Below are positions 24,529 to 32,837 of a stretch of DNA of 64,000 nt, in pieces. This DNA is from Nocardioides houyundeii (lineage in GTDB: Bacteria; Actinomycetota; Actinomycetes; Propionibacteriales; Nocardioidaceae). The stretch lies in contig NZ_CP025581.1 in NCBI RefSeq assembly GCF_002865585.1, positions 248,001-312,000 on the forward strand. Direction: 5' to 3'. Every line of letters begins with the position of its first letter. The stretch's first letter is position 1. The notes beneath the pieces are model-generated. The model made no database searches. It worked only from the letters and a program-made list of their open reading frames with translations, and was not told the DNA's origin. A program made the translations under genes and the position numbers.

Positions 24529-25203
24529 TCAGCGCGGCGGGAACACGCAGAACTCGTTGCCCTCGGGGTCGGCCAGCACCGTCCACTGCGGCTGGTCCCA
24601 CAGATGGGTCGCACCCCGGTCGAGCAGCTCCTCCGCCCGCCCCACGACGTCCCAGTGCAGCCGGTTGGGCTCGGTGCGCGGCTCGGGCACCGGCCCGAAG
24701 TCCAGCGTCATCCGGTCGTCGACGGCCACGCCGGTCAAGGTCCACCAGTCGCCGTGGGGGTCGCGGGTCGGGGTCGCGCCGAACAGCTCGCCCCACCACT
24801 GGGCCAGGTGCTCGGGGTCGGCGCAGTCGATGGCGACGCCGTGGAGGCGGTAGTCCGGCACCTGGTCGGCGCCGCGCTCGAACCCGCAGAACTCGTTGCC
24901 CTCGGGGTCGGCCAGCACCGTCCAGTCGAAGCCGGTCTCCGAGGACGGTGCCAGCACCGTGGCGCCGAGGGCGACCAGGTCGTCGACCGAGGCGCAGTCG
25001 ACGTCGAGGTGGAGCCGGTTCTTGACCCGGTGCGGCCGGTCCACCTGGTTGACCCACACGGTGTGGCGCGGCGTGGGGCCGGTGAGCCGATCGGGGTCGG
25101 CCGGGTCGGCGACCTCCAGGCCGCTGACGGCGGACCAGAACCGCGACTGGGAGCCGACGTCGAGGGCGTCGATGCACAGGTCCTGCCAGGTCACGAGGCT
25201 CAT
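24529..25203 (-). CDS. Two-domain VOC (glyoxalase-like) protein
   Basis: A 224-aa protein made of two tandem VOC domains (about residues 1-110 and 111-224). Each ends in the identical WTVLADPEGNEFC, encoded by a perfect 40-bp direct repeat. Domain starts are ITWQDLCIDALDV-like and LHGVAIDCADPEHLAQWWGE. The PF18029 glyoxalase-like type is likely; the substrate is unknown. ATG 25203 was chosen because the fold begins right there; upstream in-frame codons are Arg/Pro-rich spacer. It converges with the TM protein gene and is divergent from the K+ channel. Confidence 0.88.
   Translation of the reverse strand: MSLVTWQDLCIDALDVGSQSRFWSAVSGLEVADPADPDRLTGPTPRHTVWVNQVDRPHRVKNRLHLDVDCASVDDLVALGATVLAPSSETGFDWTVLADPEGNEFCGFERGADQVPDYRLHGVAIDCADPEHLAQWWGELFGATPTRDPHGDWWTLTGVAVDDRMTLDFGPVPEPRTEPNRLHWDVVGRAEELLDRGATHLWDQPQWTVLADPEGNEFCVFPPR
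24546..24585 (+). repeat. 40-bp direct repeat, copy 1, inside the VOC gene
   Basis: Identical over 40 bp to 24885-24924. It encodes the same C-terminal strand of each VOC domain, which suggests recent gene conversion between the two halves or a young internal duplication. Confidence 0.85.
24885..24924 (+). repeat. 40-bp direct repeat, copy 2, inside the VOC gene
   Basis: Partner of 24546-24585, 339 bp apart, which matches one VOC-domain length (113 codons). Confidence 0.85.
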
Positions 25204-25339
25204 GAGTCCAGTCAAGCGGTTCCAGGTCGCGGCCGCCACTGCAGGACGACCCGTTCTCCTGCGCGTCCCGTGGTCCCTCGGCGAGGATGCCGGCTGTGCG
25301 CGTTGGACCGGCGCATCCCGACGATCCGATGGGCATGAA

Positions 25340-26008
25340 ATGGGACGTACCCGCGACTCGGCTGTGACGCGCTGGGAGCGCCGCACAGAGGTCCCGCTGA
25401 TGCTCCTCGTGCTGGCGTTCGTGGTTGCCTACGCGTGGCCGGTCCTCGATCCGCGCCTCGACCAGGACCTCAGGACGTTCCTGACCGCGCTCTCGTGGGG
25501 CGTGTGGGTCGCCTTCGCCGTGGACCTCGCCATCCGGCTGTTCCTCGCCGAGGAGCGGAAGACGTACGCCGCGCAGCACTGGTACGACGTCGCGCTGGTG
25601 GTGCTGCCGATCCTTAGGCCGCTGCGACTCCTTCGACTCCTCGCGCTCCTGCGGATCCTCGACCGCTCGGCCGCCAGCAACTTTGCGGGCCGGGTCCTGG
25701 TCTATGCCGCCTCGGTGGCGGTGATGGCCGTGGGCCTCGGTGGCCTGGCAGTCCTGGACGCCGAGCAGGACGCTGCCGGGGCGAACCTCACCTCGTTCGG
25801 CGATGCCGTCTGGTGGGCTTGCACGACGGTGACGACCGTCGGCTACGGAGATCGGTTCCCGGTCACCTTCGAGGGGCGCGCGGTGGCCGTCGTGCTCATG
25901 GTCGTCGGCATCGGTCTCGTCGGCTCCGTGACCGCCTCGCTTGCCTCATGGATGCTCGCCCGCATCGAGGAGGAACGTCGTACCGGGCGGGACCGGGAAT
26001 CGTCCTAG
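25340..26008 (+). CDS. Voltage-gated-like potassium channel (ion transport 2 domain)
   Basis: A 222-aa channel subunit. Several TM helices (about 20-38, 50-70, 82-95) form a reduced voltage-sensor-like module with an Arg/Leu-rich segment (LRPLRLLRLLALLRILDR) resembling S4. A pore domain follows with selectivity filter TTVTTVGYGDRFP (about residues 155-167) and a final helix. The TVGYGD motif establishes K+ selectivity. ATG 25340 was preferred; longer in-frame starts overlap the divergent VOC gene. No cytoplasmic RCK domain is present. Confidence 0.92.
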   Translation: MGRTRDSAVTRWERRTEVPLMLLVLAFVVAYAWPVLDPRLDQDLRTFLTALSWGVWVAFAVDLAIRLFLAEERKTYAAQHWYDVALVVLPILRPLRLLRLLALLRILDRSAASNFAGRVLVYAASVAVMAVGLGGLAVLDAEQDAAGANLTSFGDAVWWACTTVTTVGYGDRFPVTFEGRAVAVVLMVVGIGLVGSVTASLASWMLARIEEERRTGRDRESS

Positions 26009-26035
26009 CGGGCAGCCGAATCCTTCCTCGGTCGC

Positions 26036-26041
26036 TAAGGT
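26036..26041 (+). promoter_or_regulatory. -10 box upstream of GH6-like copy 2
   Basis: TAAGGT, eight bases before ATG 26050, consistent with a leaderless or very short-leader mRNA. Confidence 0.4.
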
Positions 26042-26049
26042 GCCTGGTC

Positions 26050-27312
26050 ATGCCCAAGATCCGCCGTGGCCACCGCGACGCGCTCGTCAAGTACCTCCTC
26101 GCGCTGTCGTTCACCGTGGTGTCGGCGCTCGCCACCGCTCCGGCGCCGCAGCTCTCGCCCGCCCTGGACGAGGCGGCCACGAGGCTGGCGAGACTGCCCG
26201 CGTCGGACGGCCCCGGGGTGAACGGGCCCGGCAACGGGCGGGGCACCGGGAAGGGCAAGGCGGGCAAGGCCGAGACCAAGAAGCAGCAGGCGGACAAGCG
26301 TCGGGCCAAGAAGAAGGCGGCGGCACGGAAGGCCGCCCCGGCGAGCGACAACCCGCTGGTCGGGCACCCGATGGGCGTCTACCAGGGGCCCGGCGACCAG
26401 GCGTGGGCGCCGTACGTGAACTCCAGCGGGGCCAACCGCGAGCTGCTCGCGAAGATCGCGCTGCGCCCCAAGGCCAAGTGGTTCGGTGCCTGGATCGCGG
26501 ACCGCAGCATCCGGGCCAGCGTCGCCGACTACGTCGCCAACAGCACCGGCGGCGACCCCAACGTCCTGGTGCAGATGGCGGTGTTCCGCATGGTCCCCTG
26601 GGAGCACGAGGCGTGCCGTCGGCTGCCCACCCCGGGCGAGCAGGCCAGCTACCGGTTCTGGATCGACGAGTTCGCCGCCGGCGTCGGCGCCGCCCACGCC
26701 GCCATCGTGCTCCAGCCCGACGGTCCGTTCGCGCTGTGCGCCCCCGGCGGCTCCCGGCTGCCCTCGGAGCTGGTGAAGTACGCCGCCACCAGGTTCGCCG
26801 CGCTGCCGAACACCCACGTCTACATCGACGCCGGTGCCGCCGACTGGCCCAAGGACAACCCCGCAGAGGCCGCCGAGATCCTGGTGCGAGCAGGAGTGGG
26901 ACAGGTTCGCGGGTTCGCGCTCAACTCCACCCACTACGTCGCGGTGGCCGACGACATCGCCTTCGGCACCAAGGTGGTCGCCGAGCTGGCCCGCCGCGGC
27001 ATCCCCGGCCGGCACTTCGTCATCAACACCTCCTCCAACGGCCAGGGCTTCGAGTTCAGCCAGGGCCGCGGCAACCACCCCGACAACGCCAACGTGTGCC
27101 GCACGCCGGCGGAACGGGTCTGCGTGACCCTCGGCATCCCGCCCACCGTCGACGTGGCCAACCCGCGCTGGGGGCTGGGCGAGGAGCTGTCGGCCGCCGC
27201 GGCCGAGCACGTGGACGCCTACCTGTGGTTCGGCCGGCCGTGGCTGAACATGCAGAACGACCCGTTCGTGCTGGACCGGGCGCTGGCGATGGCGCGCACC
27301 ACTCCCTGGTAG
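26050..27312 (+). CDS. Secreted glycoside hydrolase family 6-like protein (copy 2)
   Basis: A 420-aa paralogue of the protein at 10373-11599. An N-terminal signal segment (VKYLLALSFTVVSALATAPA) is followed by a ~50-residue Lys/Gly/Ala-rich basic linker absent from copy 1, perhaps a cell-wall tether. The GH6 core blocks are NPLVGHPMGVYQGP, KWFGAWIADRSIRASVADYV, MAVFRMVPWEHEAC, VYIDAGAADWP, FALNSTHYVAVADDI and YLWFGRPWLNMQNDPF. As in copy 1, the catalytic-acid block IPxRDC is replaced (VPWEHEAC). No cellulose-binding module is present. The two copies lie 15 kb apart with unrelated neighbours. Confidence 0.82.
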   Translation: MPKIRRGHRDALVKYLLALSFTVVSALATAPAPQLSPALDEAATRLARLPASDGPGVNGPGNGRGTGKGKAGKAETKKQQADKRRAKKKAAARKAAPASDNPLVGHPMGVYQGPGDQAWAPYVNSSGANRELLAKIALRPKAKWFGAWIADRSIRASVADYVANSTGGDPNVLVQMAVFRMVPWEHEACRRLPTPGEQASYRFWIDEFAAGVGAAHAAIVLQPDGPFALCAPGGSRLPSELVKYAATRFAALPNTHVYIDAGAADWPKDNPAEAAEILVRAGVGQVRGFALNSTHYVAVADDIAFGTKVVAELARRGIPGRHFVINTSSNGQGFEFSQGRGNHPDNANVCRTPAERVCVTLGIPPTVDVANPRWGLGEELSAAAAEHVDAYLWFGRPWLNMQNDPFVLDRALAMARTTPW

Positions 27313-27362
27313 CCCGCGTCCCGCGCCCCGTGGCCGCGACCGAAGGTGCCCGGGTCAGGACT

Positions 27363-27368
27363 TACGAT
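27363..27368 (+). promoter_or_regulatory. -10 box of leaderless promoter for the amino-acid ABC operon
   Basis: TACGAT, six bases before ATG 27375. Confidence 0.5.
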
Positions 27369-27374
27369 TCGCCC

Positions 27375-28292
27375 ATGCGCCTTCGCCCCGTCTCCGCCCG
27401 TCCCGCCGTACGCCGTCGCGTCGGCGCCTTCGCTCTCGCTCCGCTGCTGCTGGTGGGTTCCGCGTGCGCCCCGACCGAGGACGCGGACGACGAGGCCACC
27501 GACAGCGAGACCGGTGCCAGCGACGCCGAGGTCACCGACCCCGCGGCCTGTGCCGAGGACGCGGTGCGCAAGCCCGGCACCCTGACCATCGCGACGGACT
27601 CCCCGGCGTACGAGCCGTGGTTCACCGACAACGACCCCACCACCGGCGAGGGCTTCGAGTCGGCCGTGGCCTACGAGGTGGCCAAGCGCCTCGGCTTCGA
27701 CGCCGACGCCGTCACGTGGGTCACGGTGCCGTTCAACACCTCCTACAAGCCCGGGCCCAAGGAGTTCGACTTCGACATCAACCAGATCTCGGTCACCCCC
27801 GAGCGGGCCGAGCGCGTCGACTTCTCCTCCGGCTACTACTCCGCCGCCCAGGCCGTGATCGCACTGGAGGAGAACGCCGCCGCCCAGGCCACCAGCCTGG
27901 AGGACCTCAAGGGCCTGCGCCTCGGCGCCCAGACCGGCACCACCTCGCTCACCGCGATCCGCGACCAGATCCAGCCCGACGCCGAGATCTCCGTCTTCGA
28001 GGACACCAACGCCGCCAAGCAGGCGATGATGAACGACCAGGTCGACGCGATCGTCGCGGACCTGCCCAGCGCCTTCTACATCACCGCCGCGGAGATCCCG
28101 CAGGCCTCGATCACCGGTCAGTTCCAGCCCGACTCCGAGGACCAGGAGACGTTCGGCCTGCTCTTCGAGAAGGGCAGCGAGCTGGTCGGCTGCGTCGACG
28201 CCGCGCTGGCCGAGATGGACACCGACGGCACCCTGGCCCAGCTGCAGCAGGCGTGGCTCTCCGACACGGTCGGCGTTCCCGAGCTCCAGTGA
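27375..28292 (+). CDS. Amino-acid ABC transporter substrate-binding lipoprotein
   Basis: A 305-aa family-3 solute-binding protein. The N-terminal lipoprotein signal has lipobox LVGSAC (acylated Cys near residue 32), then an acidic linker. The PBPb fold shows GTLTIATDSPAYEPWF, GFESAVAYEVAKRLGFD, EFDFDINQISVTPERAERVD and GQTGT-like GAQTGTTSLTAIRD. It captures a polar amino acid outside the membrane and delivers it to the permease encoded next. The GTG of the permease overlaps its stop, so the three genes form one operon. The ligand is not deducible. Confidence 0.93.
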   Translation: MRLRPVSARPAVRRRVGAFALAPLLLVGSACAPTEDADDEATDSETGASDAEVTDPAACAEDAVRKPGTLTIATDSPAYEPWFTDNDPTTGEGFESAVAYEVAKRLGFDADAVTWVTVPFNTSYKPGPKEFDFDINQISVTPERAERVDFSSGYYSAAQAVIALEENAAAQATSLEDLKGLRLGAQTGTTSLTAIRDQIQPDAEISVFEDTNAAKQAMMNDQVDAIVADLPSAFYITAAEIPQASITGQFQPDSEDQETFGLLFEKGSELVGCVDAALAEMDTDGTLAQLQQAWLSDTVGVPELQ

Positions 28293-29167
28293 GCCGGCCA
28301 GACCCGGCGTACGCCGCCACGGCTGACTGGCAGCCGAGCGAGCGCGAGCTGGACCGGCGCCGGGTCCGGCGCACGCTGCACCGCCGCTCGCTGGGCGTCG
28401 CGACGCTGACCACGCTCGTCGTCTTCGGGGCGCTGGCGGCCGTGGTCGTCTCATCGCCCGGCTGGGGAGTGGTGCAGGAGTACTTCTTCGACCTCGACCA
28501 CGCCCGGGACTCGTTCCCCGCGATCTGGGCGGGTTTCTGGCTCAACGTCAAGATGTTCCTGATCGCCGAGCCGCTGATCCTGCTGCTGGGACTGGGTCTG
28601 GCGCTGGCCCGCCAGGCCCGCGTGGCGTGGCTGACCCCGCTCCGGCTGCTGGCCGTGCTCTACACCGACCTGTTCCGGGGCGTGCCGACCATCCTGCTGG
28701 TGGTGCTGCTGGCCTTCGGGATGCCTGCGCTGCAGCTCCAGGGCGTCCCCAACGACCGGTTCTTCTGGGCGCTGGTGGCGCTGGTGCTCTCCTACGGCGC
28801 CTACGTCGCGGAGGTCTTCCGTGCCGGCATCGAGTCGGTGCACCCCTCCCAGCTGGCCAGTGCCGAGACGCTGGGGCTGACCCGGGCGCAGGCGATGCGC
28901 CACGTGGTGGTGCCGCAGGCGGTGCGCCGCGTCGTACCGCCGCTGCTCAACGACTTCGTCTCCCTGCAGAAGGACACCGCGCTGGTCTCCACCGTCGGCA
29001 TCTTCGACGCCGTCTTCGCCGCCCGCGACTACGGCAACTACAACTTCAACGACACGCCCCTGGTGGTGGTGGCGCTGTTCTTCGTGGTCATCACCATCCC
29101 GTTGGCCCGGCTCACCGACCACCTGCAGAAGCGGGTCGCGGCCCGGGAGCGGGCGGGTGCGCGATGA
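28289..29167 (+). CDS. Amino-acid ABC transporter permease (HisM/GlnP-type)
   Basis: A 292-aa permease. A ~45-residue cytoplasmic N-terminal extension precedes the first TM helix (VATLTTLVVFGALAAVVVSS). The HEQRYF-type His/Glu/Gln family core has YTDLFRGVPTILLVVLLAFG, SYGAYVAEVFRAGIESV and the EAA loop ASAETLGLTRAQAMRHVVVPQA. The single permease probably forms a homodimer. GTG 28289 overlaps the preceding TGA; its own stop overlaps the ATPase ATG. Confidence 0.93.
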   Translation: MSRPDPAYAATADWQPSERELDRRRVRRTLHRRSLGVATLTTLVVFGALAAVVVSSPGWGVVQEYFFDLDHARDSFPAIWAGFWLNVKMFLIAEPLILLLGLGLALARQARVAWLTPLRLLAVLYTDLFRGVPTILLVVLLAFGMPALQLQGVPNDRFFWALVALVLSYGAYVAEVFRAGIESVHPSQLASAETLGLTRAQAMRHVVVPQAVRRVVPPLLNDFVSLQKDTALVSTVGIFDAVFAARDYGNYNFNDTPLVVVALFFVVITIPLARLTDHLQKRVAARERAGAR

Positions 29168-29925
29168 CCGCCCCGACCTCCGCGGAGCCGCTGCTGCGGG
29201 TGCGCGGCCTGCGCAAGACGTACGGCGACCGGGTGGTGCTGCACGACATCGACCTCGACGTCGCCCCCGGTGACGTGATCTGCCTGATCGGGTCCTCCGG
29301 CTCCGGCAAGTCCACCCTGCTGCGCTGCCTCAACCTGCTCGAGGAGATCGACGACGGCCTGATCGAGCTGGCCGGGGTCGACATCTCCGACCCGCGCACG
29401 GACCGCCGGGCGGTGCGCTCGCAGATGGGGATGGTCTTCCAGGCCTACAACCTTTTCCCGCACCTGAGCGTGCTGGACAACATCACCCTGGCCCCGCGCA
29501 AGGTGCACGGCGTGGGGCGTGCCGAGGCCGAGCAGCGGGCCCGCGACCTGCTCGCCCGGTTCGGTCTGGCCGACAAGGCCGCCGCGCACCCCGACCGCCT
29601 CTCCGGCGGTCAGCAGCAGCGGGTCGCGCTGGTCCGCGCGCTGGCGACGAGCCCGGCGCTGCTGCTGCTCGACGAGATCACCGCGGCCCTGGACCCCGAG
29701 CTGGTCGGCGACGTGCTGGGGGCGGTGCGGAGCCTGGCGCAGGAGGGGACGACCTTGGTGCTGGCCACCCACGAGATGTCGTTCGCCCGCGAGGTGGCGA
29801 CCCGGGTCTGCTTCCTCGACGGGGGCCGGATCCTGGAGCAGGGTGCGCCCGCCGACATCTTCTCCAGCCCGCGGGAGGCGCGGACGCGGCAGTTCCTCGA
29901 CCGGGTGCTGAGCGAGCGGGGTTGA
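29164..29925 (+). CDS. Amino-acid ABC transporter ATP-binding protein
   Basis: A 253-aa ABC ATPase of the GlnQ/HisP type: Walker A GSSGSGKST, Q-loop MGMVFQAYNLFPHL, signature LSGGQQQR, Walker B LLLLDEITAALDPE and the H-loop Asp/His region ATHEMSFAREV. Ile-Thr-Ala replaces the common PTSA after the catalytic Glu, a mild variation also seen in other actinobacterial members. ATG overlaps the permease stop (ATGA). It energises import through the permease dimer. Confidence 0.95.
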   Translation: MTAPTSAEPLLRVRGLRKTYGDRVVLHDIDLDVAPGDVICLIGSSGSGKSTLLRCLNLLEEIDDGLIELAGVDISDPRTDRRAVRSQMGMVFQAYNLFPHLSVLDNITLAPRKVHGVGRAEAEQRARDLLARFGLADKAAAHPDRLSGGQQQRVALVRALATSPALLLLDEITAALDPELVGDVLGAVRSLAQEGTTLVLATHEMSFAREVATRVCFLDGGRILEQGAPADIFSSPREARTRQFLDRVLSERG

Positions 29926-29936
29926 GGGCTGGATCC

Positions 29937-30455
29937 TCAGATGCCGTTGAGGTCGAGGTGGACGGAGAACCCGTTGCCCACGCGGTCGCCTGCCGGCGCG
30001 GCGAGCCCGGCCAGCACACCCACCGCGACCGCGAGGAGCAGCAGGCCTCGGGCGAGGGGCTGCAGCTCGGCCTTGGTCAGGGTGCGCTGCCGACGCAGGT
30101 AGTCGCTGGTGGAGAAGTTGACCATGGCCACCAGCTGGACCAGGGAGACCGCCAGGGCGACCAACCAGAGGGCGTTCGCCGACTCCCCAGCGCTCCAGAG
30201 CGCCACCACCGGCTGGAGACCGACGGCGATCCACGCGAGCACCAGCCGGACGGTGCGCCCGTGCAGCACCCCCACGGAGCCCCAGGTGAGGAGCGCGGCA
30301 CCCACCGCCGCCGAGAGCAGCACGGAGATCGGCCCGGAGTCGGTGAAGCCGCGATCGACGACGTCCAGCAGCTGCATCGCCAGGAAGGTCCATCCCAGGA
30401 TCCAGGCGGAGCCGGGCAGCGTCGGGGTCGTCGTCTTGTCCGCAACGTCGGTCAC
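29937..30455 (-). CDS. Hypothetical multi-pass membrane protein
   Basis: A 172-aa protein with about four or five hydrophobic helices (WILGWTFLAMQLLDVVD, ISVLLSAAVGAALLTWGSVG, LVLAWIAVGLQPVVAL, ALWLVALAVSLVQLVAMVNF, GLLLLAVAVGVLAGLA). No family motif is recognised. GTG 30455 overlaps the stop of the flavodoxin gene (GTGA), so the two are co-translated. The 3' end converges with the amino-acid ABC operon 11 bp away. Confidence 0.65.
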   Translation of the reverse strand: MTDVADKTTTPTLPGSAWILGWTFLAMQLLDVVDRGFTDSGPISVLLSAAVGAALLTWGSVGVLHGRTVRLVLAWIAVGLQPVVALWSAGESANALWLVALAVSLVQLVAMVNFSTSDYLRRQRTLTKAELQPLARGLLLLAVAVGVLAGLAAPAGDRVGNGFSVHLDLNGI

Positions 30456-30940
30456 GGGCTGAGTGTGGCACCCCAGCGCTGTGCCCGCTCGATCTCGTGC
30501 TCGAGCAGTGGGCCCTCCAGTTCCTCCACGTAGAAGCTCTCCACCGCGATGAGACGGCCAAGGTGGTGCCGCTTCACGCTCCTGGCGGCTGCCTTGGCCG
30601 CCGACCCGGGGAGGGAGCGCACCTTCGCGACCCGGGTGTCGAAGGTGGCGACCGCGACCTGGTCCGAAGGTGCCTGCGCCTCCAGCCACTCGCGGATCCC
30701 GCGACCCTCGTGGCCCGGCGCCGCGCCCTTGGTGGTGGCGTCCTTGCGGGTGGACTCCCGACTCATGGAGAACGCGTGCGTGGGGCCGCCCACGACCAGC
30801 AGGTCGACGACGGCGGGGAGCGTGGGGGGCGCGTCCCCGACCTCGAGCGCCGGTACGTCGGGGCCCAGCCCGCGTGCCACCGCCCGGGCGATCGCGCGGG
30901 TGTTGCCCCACATCGACTCGTAGACCACCAGGGTGCTCAT
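30452..30940 (-). CDS. Flavodoxin-domain protein
   Basis: A 162-aa protein with the flavodoxin FMN phosphate loop YESMWGNTRAIARAVARGL at the very N terminus and VVDLLVVGGPTHAFSMSR, a family stretch near the isoalloxazine ring. VAVATFDTRVAKVRSLPGSA follows. It may act as a redox carrier or as a small flavodoxin of the type seen with stress functions in actinobacteria. ATG 30940 starts exactly at the fold. It is first in a two-gene unit with the membrane protein. Confidence 0.88.
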   Translation of the reverse strand: MSTLVVYESMWGNTRAIARAVARGLGPDVPALEVGDAPPTLPAVVDLLVVGGPTHAFSMSRESTRKDATTKGAAPGHEGRGIREWLEAQAPSDQVAVATFDTRVAKVRSLPGSAAKAAARSVKRHHLGRLIAVESFYVEELEGPLLEHEIERAQRWGATLSP

Positions 30941-31035
30941 GGCGGGGGTGCGTTCTTCATGCCCCCCACGTTCCTCCGTCCGCGCCACGCCGACCAGTGC
31001 TTGCGCGTGTGAGGTGACAGATAGTCCGGTCGGTC

Positions 31036-31041
31036 TAGAGT
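31036..31041 (+). promoter_or_regulatory. -10 box of leaderless promoter for the MTHFR-like operon
   Basis: TAGAGT, six bases before ATG 31048. Confidence 0.5.
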
Positions 31042-31047
31042 CGGGGA

Positions 31048-32055
31048 ATGGTCCTCGGCTGCCCCAAGACGATGACCTACGGGCCGTGCGGCGGGGTGCG
31101 CGACGACGCCTCGTGCGAGCTCGACACGCGGCCGTGCCCGTTCGCCGGGCCGGACGCGACCGTCGTGGCGTGGGAGCGCCCGCCGAGCGAGCCCACCTTG
31201 CCGGGCAGCTCGTTGCTCGCCGCGGCCGGGCGCGGCCCGGTCGTGCTCACCGACCTCACCATCCCGTCGTTCGACCCTGCCGGCGTCGCGGCCGTCACCC
31301 GCACGCTGGCCGGCTCCTGCGACGCGCTGCTGGTGGGGGAGCACCAGAACCGGCCGGACTTCCCGCCGACCCTGATGGCCGCCCTGATCGCCGAGGCCGG
31401 GGGCGTCGCCTGGGTGACGCTGGCCTGCCGCGACCGCAACCGGCTGGTGCTGGAGCAGGAGCTCGCCGGCCTCGCCGTCGCGGGCGTCGACGGGGTGCTG
31501 TGCGTGACCGGGGACGTGCGCGCCCAGGGCGTGCGACCCGACGTCACCCAGGTCTTCGACCTCGACGGCACCCAGCTCGCGGCGCTGGCCCGGGAGGCCG
31601 GTCACGCGGTCGCCGTACCGGAGTCGCCCGCGGCCCTGCCGCGACACCTGCGGCCCGCCCGCCTAGTGGAGAAGCAGCGCGCCGGGGCGCACCTGGCCGT
31701 CCTGAACCACGTGCGCAGCCCCGAGGAGGTGGCGGCGTTCGTGGCGGCCTCCCGCGCCCTCGGCCTGACCATCCCGGTGATCGCGGCGGTCGCGGTCTAC
31801 AGCGACGAGCGGTCCGCGCGGCTGCTGCAGAACTTCCCCGGGCTCCACCTGGACGACGCCCAGGTCACGCAGGTGCTGGGCGCCTCCGACGTACGATCCG
31901 CGGGCGTCGAGGCGGCCGTGCGCGAGGCGCGGGCGATGCTGGCCATCGACGGCGTGGCGGGGGTCAACCTGTCCGGTCTGGGCTCCGGCGCCGGGGCGAT
32001 GGCCGGCGCACAGGTCAAGGCCGAGGTGGGCAACCGGATCCGGGAGGACAGATGA
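31048..32055 (+). CDS. Methylenetetrahydrofolate reductase family protein with N-terminal Cys motif
   Basis: A 335-aa protein. It opens with a cysteine-rich motif, CPKTMTYGPCGGVRDD plus two further Cys (residues 5-36), like the zinc/Fe-S domain that elsewhere sits C-terminal to MetF-type reductases (CPKxxxNGPCGG). A TIM-barrel region follows with ADALLVGEHQNRP-like and VTGDVRAQGVRPDVTQVFDL segments, typical of divergent actinobacterial MTHFR proteins. It may therefore interconvert methylene- and methyl-tetrahydrofolate, or accept methyl groups in demethylation. Leaderless ATG 31048. It is followed by a methyltransferase with ATGA overlap, supporting a one-carbon role. Confidence 0.8.
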   Translation: MVLGCPKTMTYGPCGGVRDDASCELDTRPCPFAGPDATVVAWERPPSEPTLPGSSLLAAAGRGPVVLTDLTIPSFDPAGVAAVTRTLAGSCDALLVGEHQNRPDFPPTLMAALIAEAGGVAWVTLACRDRNRLVLEQELAGLAVAGVDGVLCVTGDVRAQGVRPDVTQVFDLDGTQLAALAREAGHAVAVPESPAALPRHLRPARLVEKQRAGAHLAVLNHVRSPEEVAAFVAASRALGLTIPVIAAVAVYSDERSARLLQNFPGLHLDDAQVTQVLGASDVRSAGVEAAVREARAMLAIDGVAGVNLSGLGSGAGAMAGAQVKAEVGNRIREDR

Positions 32056-32837
32056 GCGAAGCAGAGGCGATGGCCGACGAGTTCGACACCATCGCGTGGT
32101 GGACGGCCTCGGCGGTCGCGGAGCTCGGGGAGGACCATGCCCTGCCGGCTGCGTGCCGGGGCAGCGGCAGCCCGGCTGCGCTCGCCTGGCTGGCCTCCTC
32201 GATGGAGCTGGGTCAGGGCACCCGGCTGCTGGACTCCGGTGCCGGGGTCGGCGGTCCCGCGGAGTACGCCGCCCGCTCGTACGGCGTGCGCCCGGTCCTG
32301 GCCGAGCCCATGGAGGGCGCCTGTCGCGCGGCGCGCCGCCTCTTCCGGCGCCCCGTCGTGGTCTCCGACGGGCTGCGACTGCCCTTCCCGGACGCGGCCT
32401 TCGACGCCGCCTGGTCGCTGGGCGTGCTGTGCACCGTGGAGGACAAGCGGGCCTACCTGAGCGAGCTTCGGCGCACAGTGGTCCCGGGCGGTGCCGTGGG
32501 GCTGCTCGTCTACACCCGGGCCGTCGACGACCTGCCCGACCAGCCCGAGGGCAACCACTTCCCCAGCCACGACGAGCTCGTCGCCGACCTGGCGGCGGTC
32601 GGGCTCGAGCTGGACGACGAGACCGCGCTGGCCGACGTCGCGGCCACCCCCGAGGACTGGGACGAGGCCGCTTCCCGGGTCGAGGAGGTCGTGGCGCGCG
32701 AGCACCGCGACGACGAGCGCTGGCAGCGCGCCCAGGCCCAGCAGGAGACGATCGCCGGGCTGATCGGTGACGAGCTCGTCGTCGGCGTGCTCCTCACCTG
32801 CCGCACGCCAGTGCCGTCTGACATCGTGGAGCAATGA
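32052..32837 (+). CDS. Class I SAM-dependent methyltransferase
   Basis: A 261-aa protein with motif I LLDSGAGVGGPAEYAA, acidic LAEPMEGACRAARRLF, then FPDAAFDAAWSLGVLCTVED (motif IV region) and LRRTVVPGGAVGLLVYTR. This is a small-molecule methyltransferase of the UbiE/COQ5 type; the substrate is unknown. ATG overlaps the MTHFR-like stop, and its own stop overlaps the epimerase ATG, so all three are translationally coupled. Confidence 0.88.
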   Translation: MSEAEAMADEFDTIAWWTASAVAELGEDHALPAACRGSGSPAALAWLASSMELGQGTRLLDSGAGVGGPAEYAARSYGVRPVLAEPMEGACRAARRLFRRPVVVSDGLRLPFPDAAFDAAWSLGVLCTVEDKRAYLSELRRTVVPGGAVGLLVYTRAVDDLPDQPEGNHFPSHDELVADLAAVGLELDDETALADVAATPEDWDEAASRVEEVVAREHRDDERWQRAQAQQETIAGLIGDELVVGVLLTCRTPVPSDIVEQ

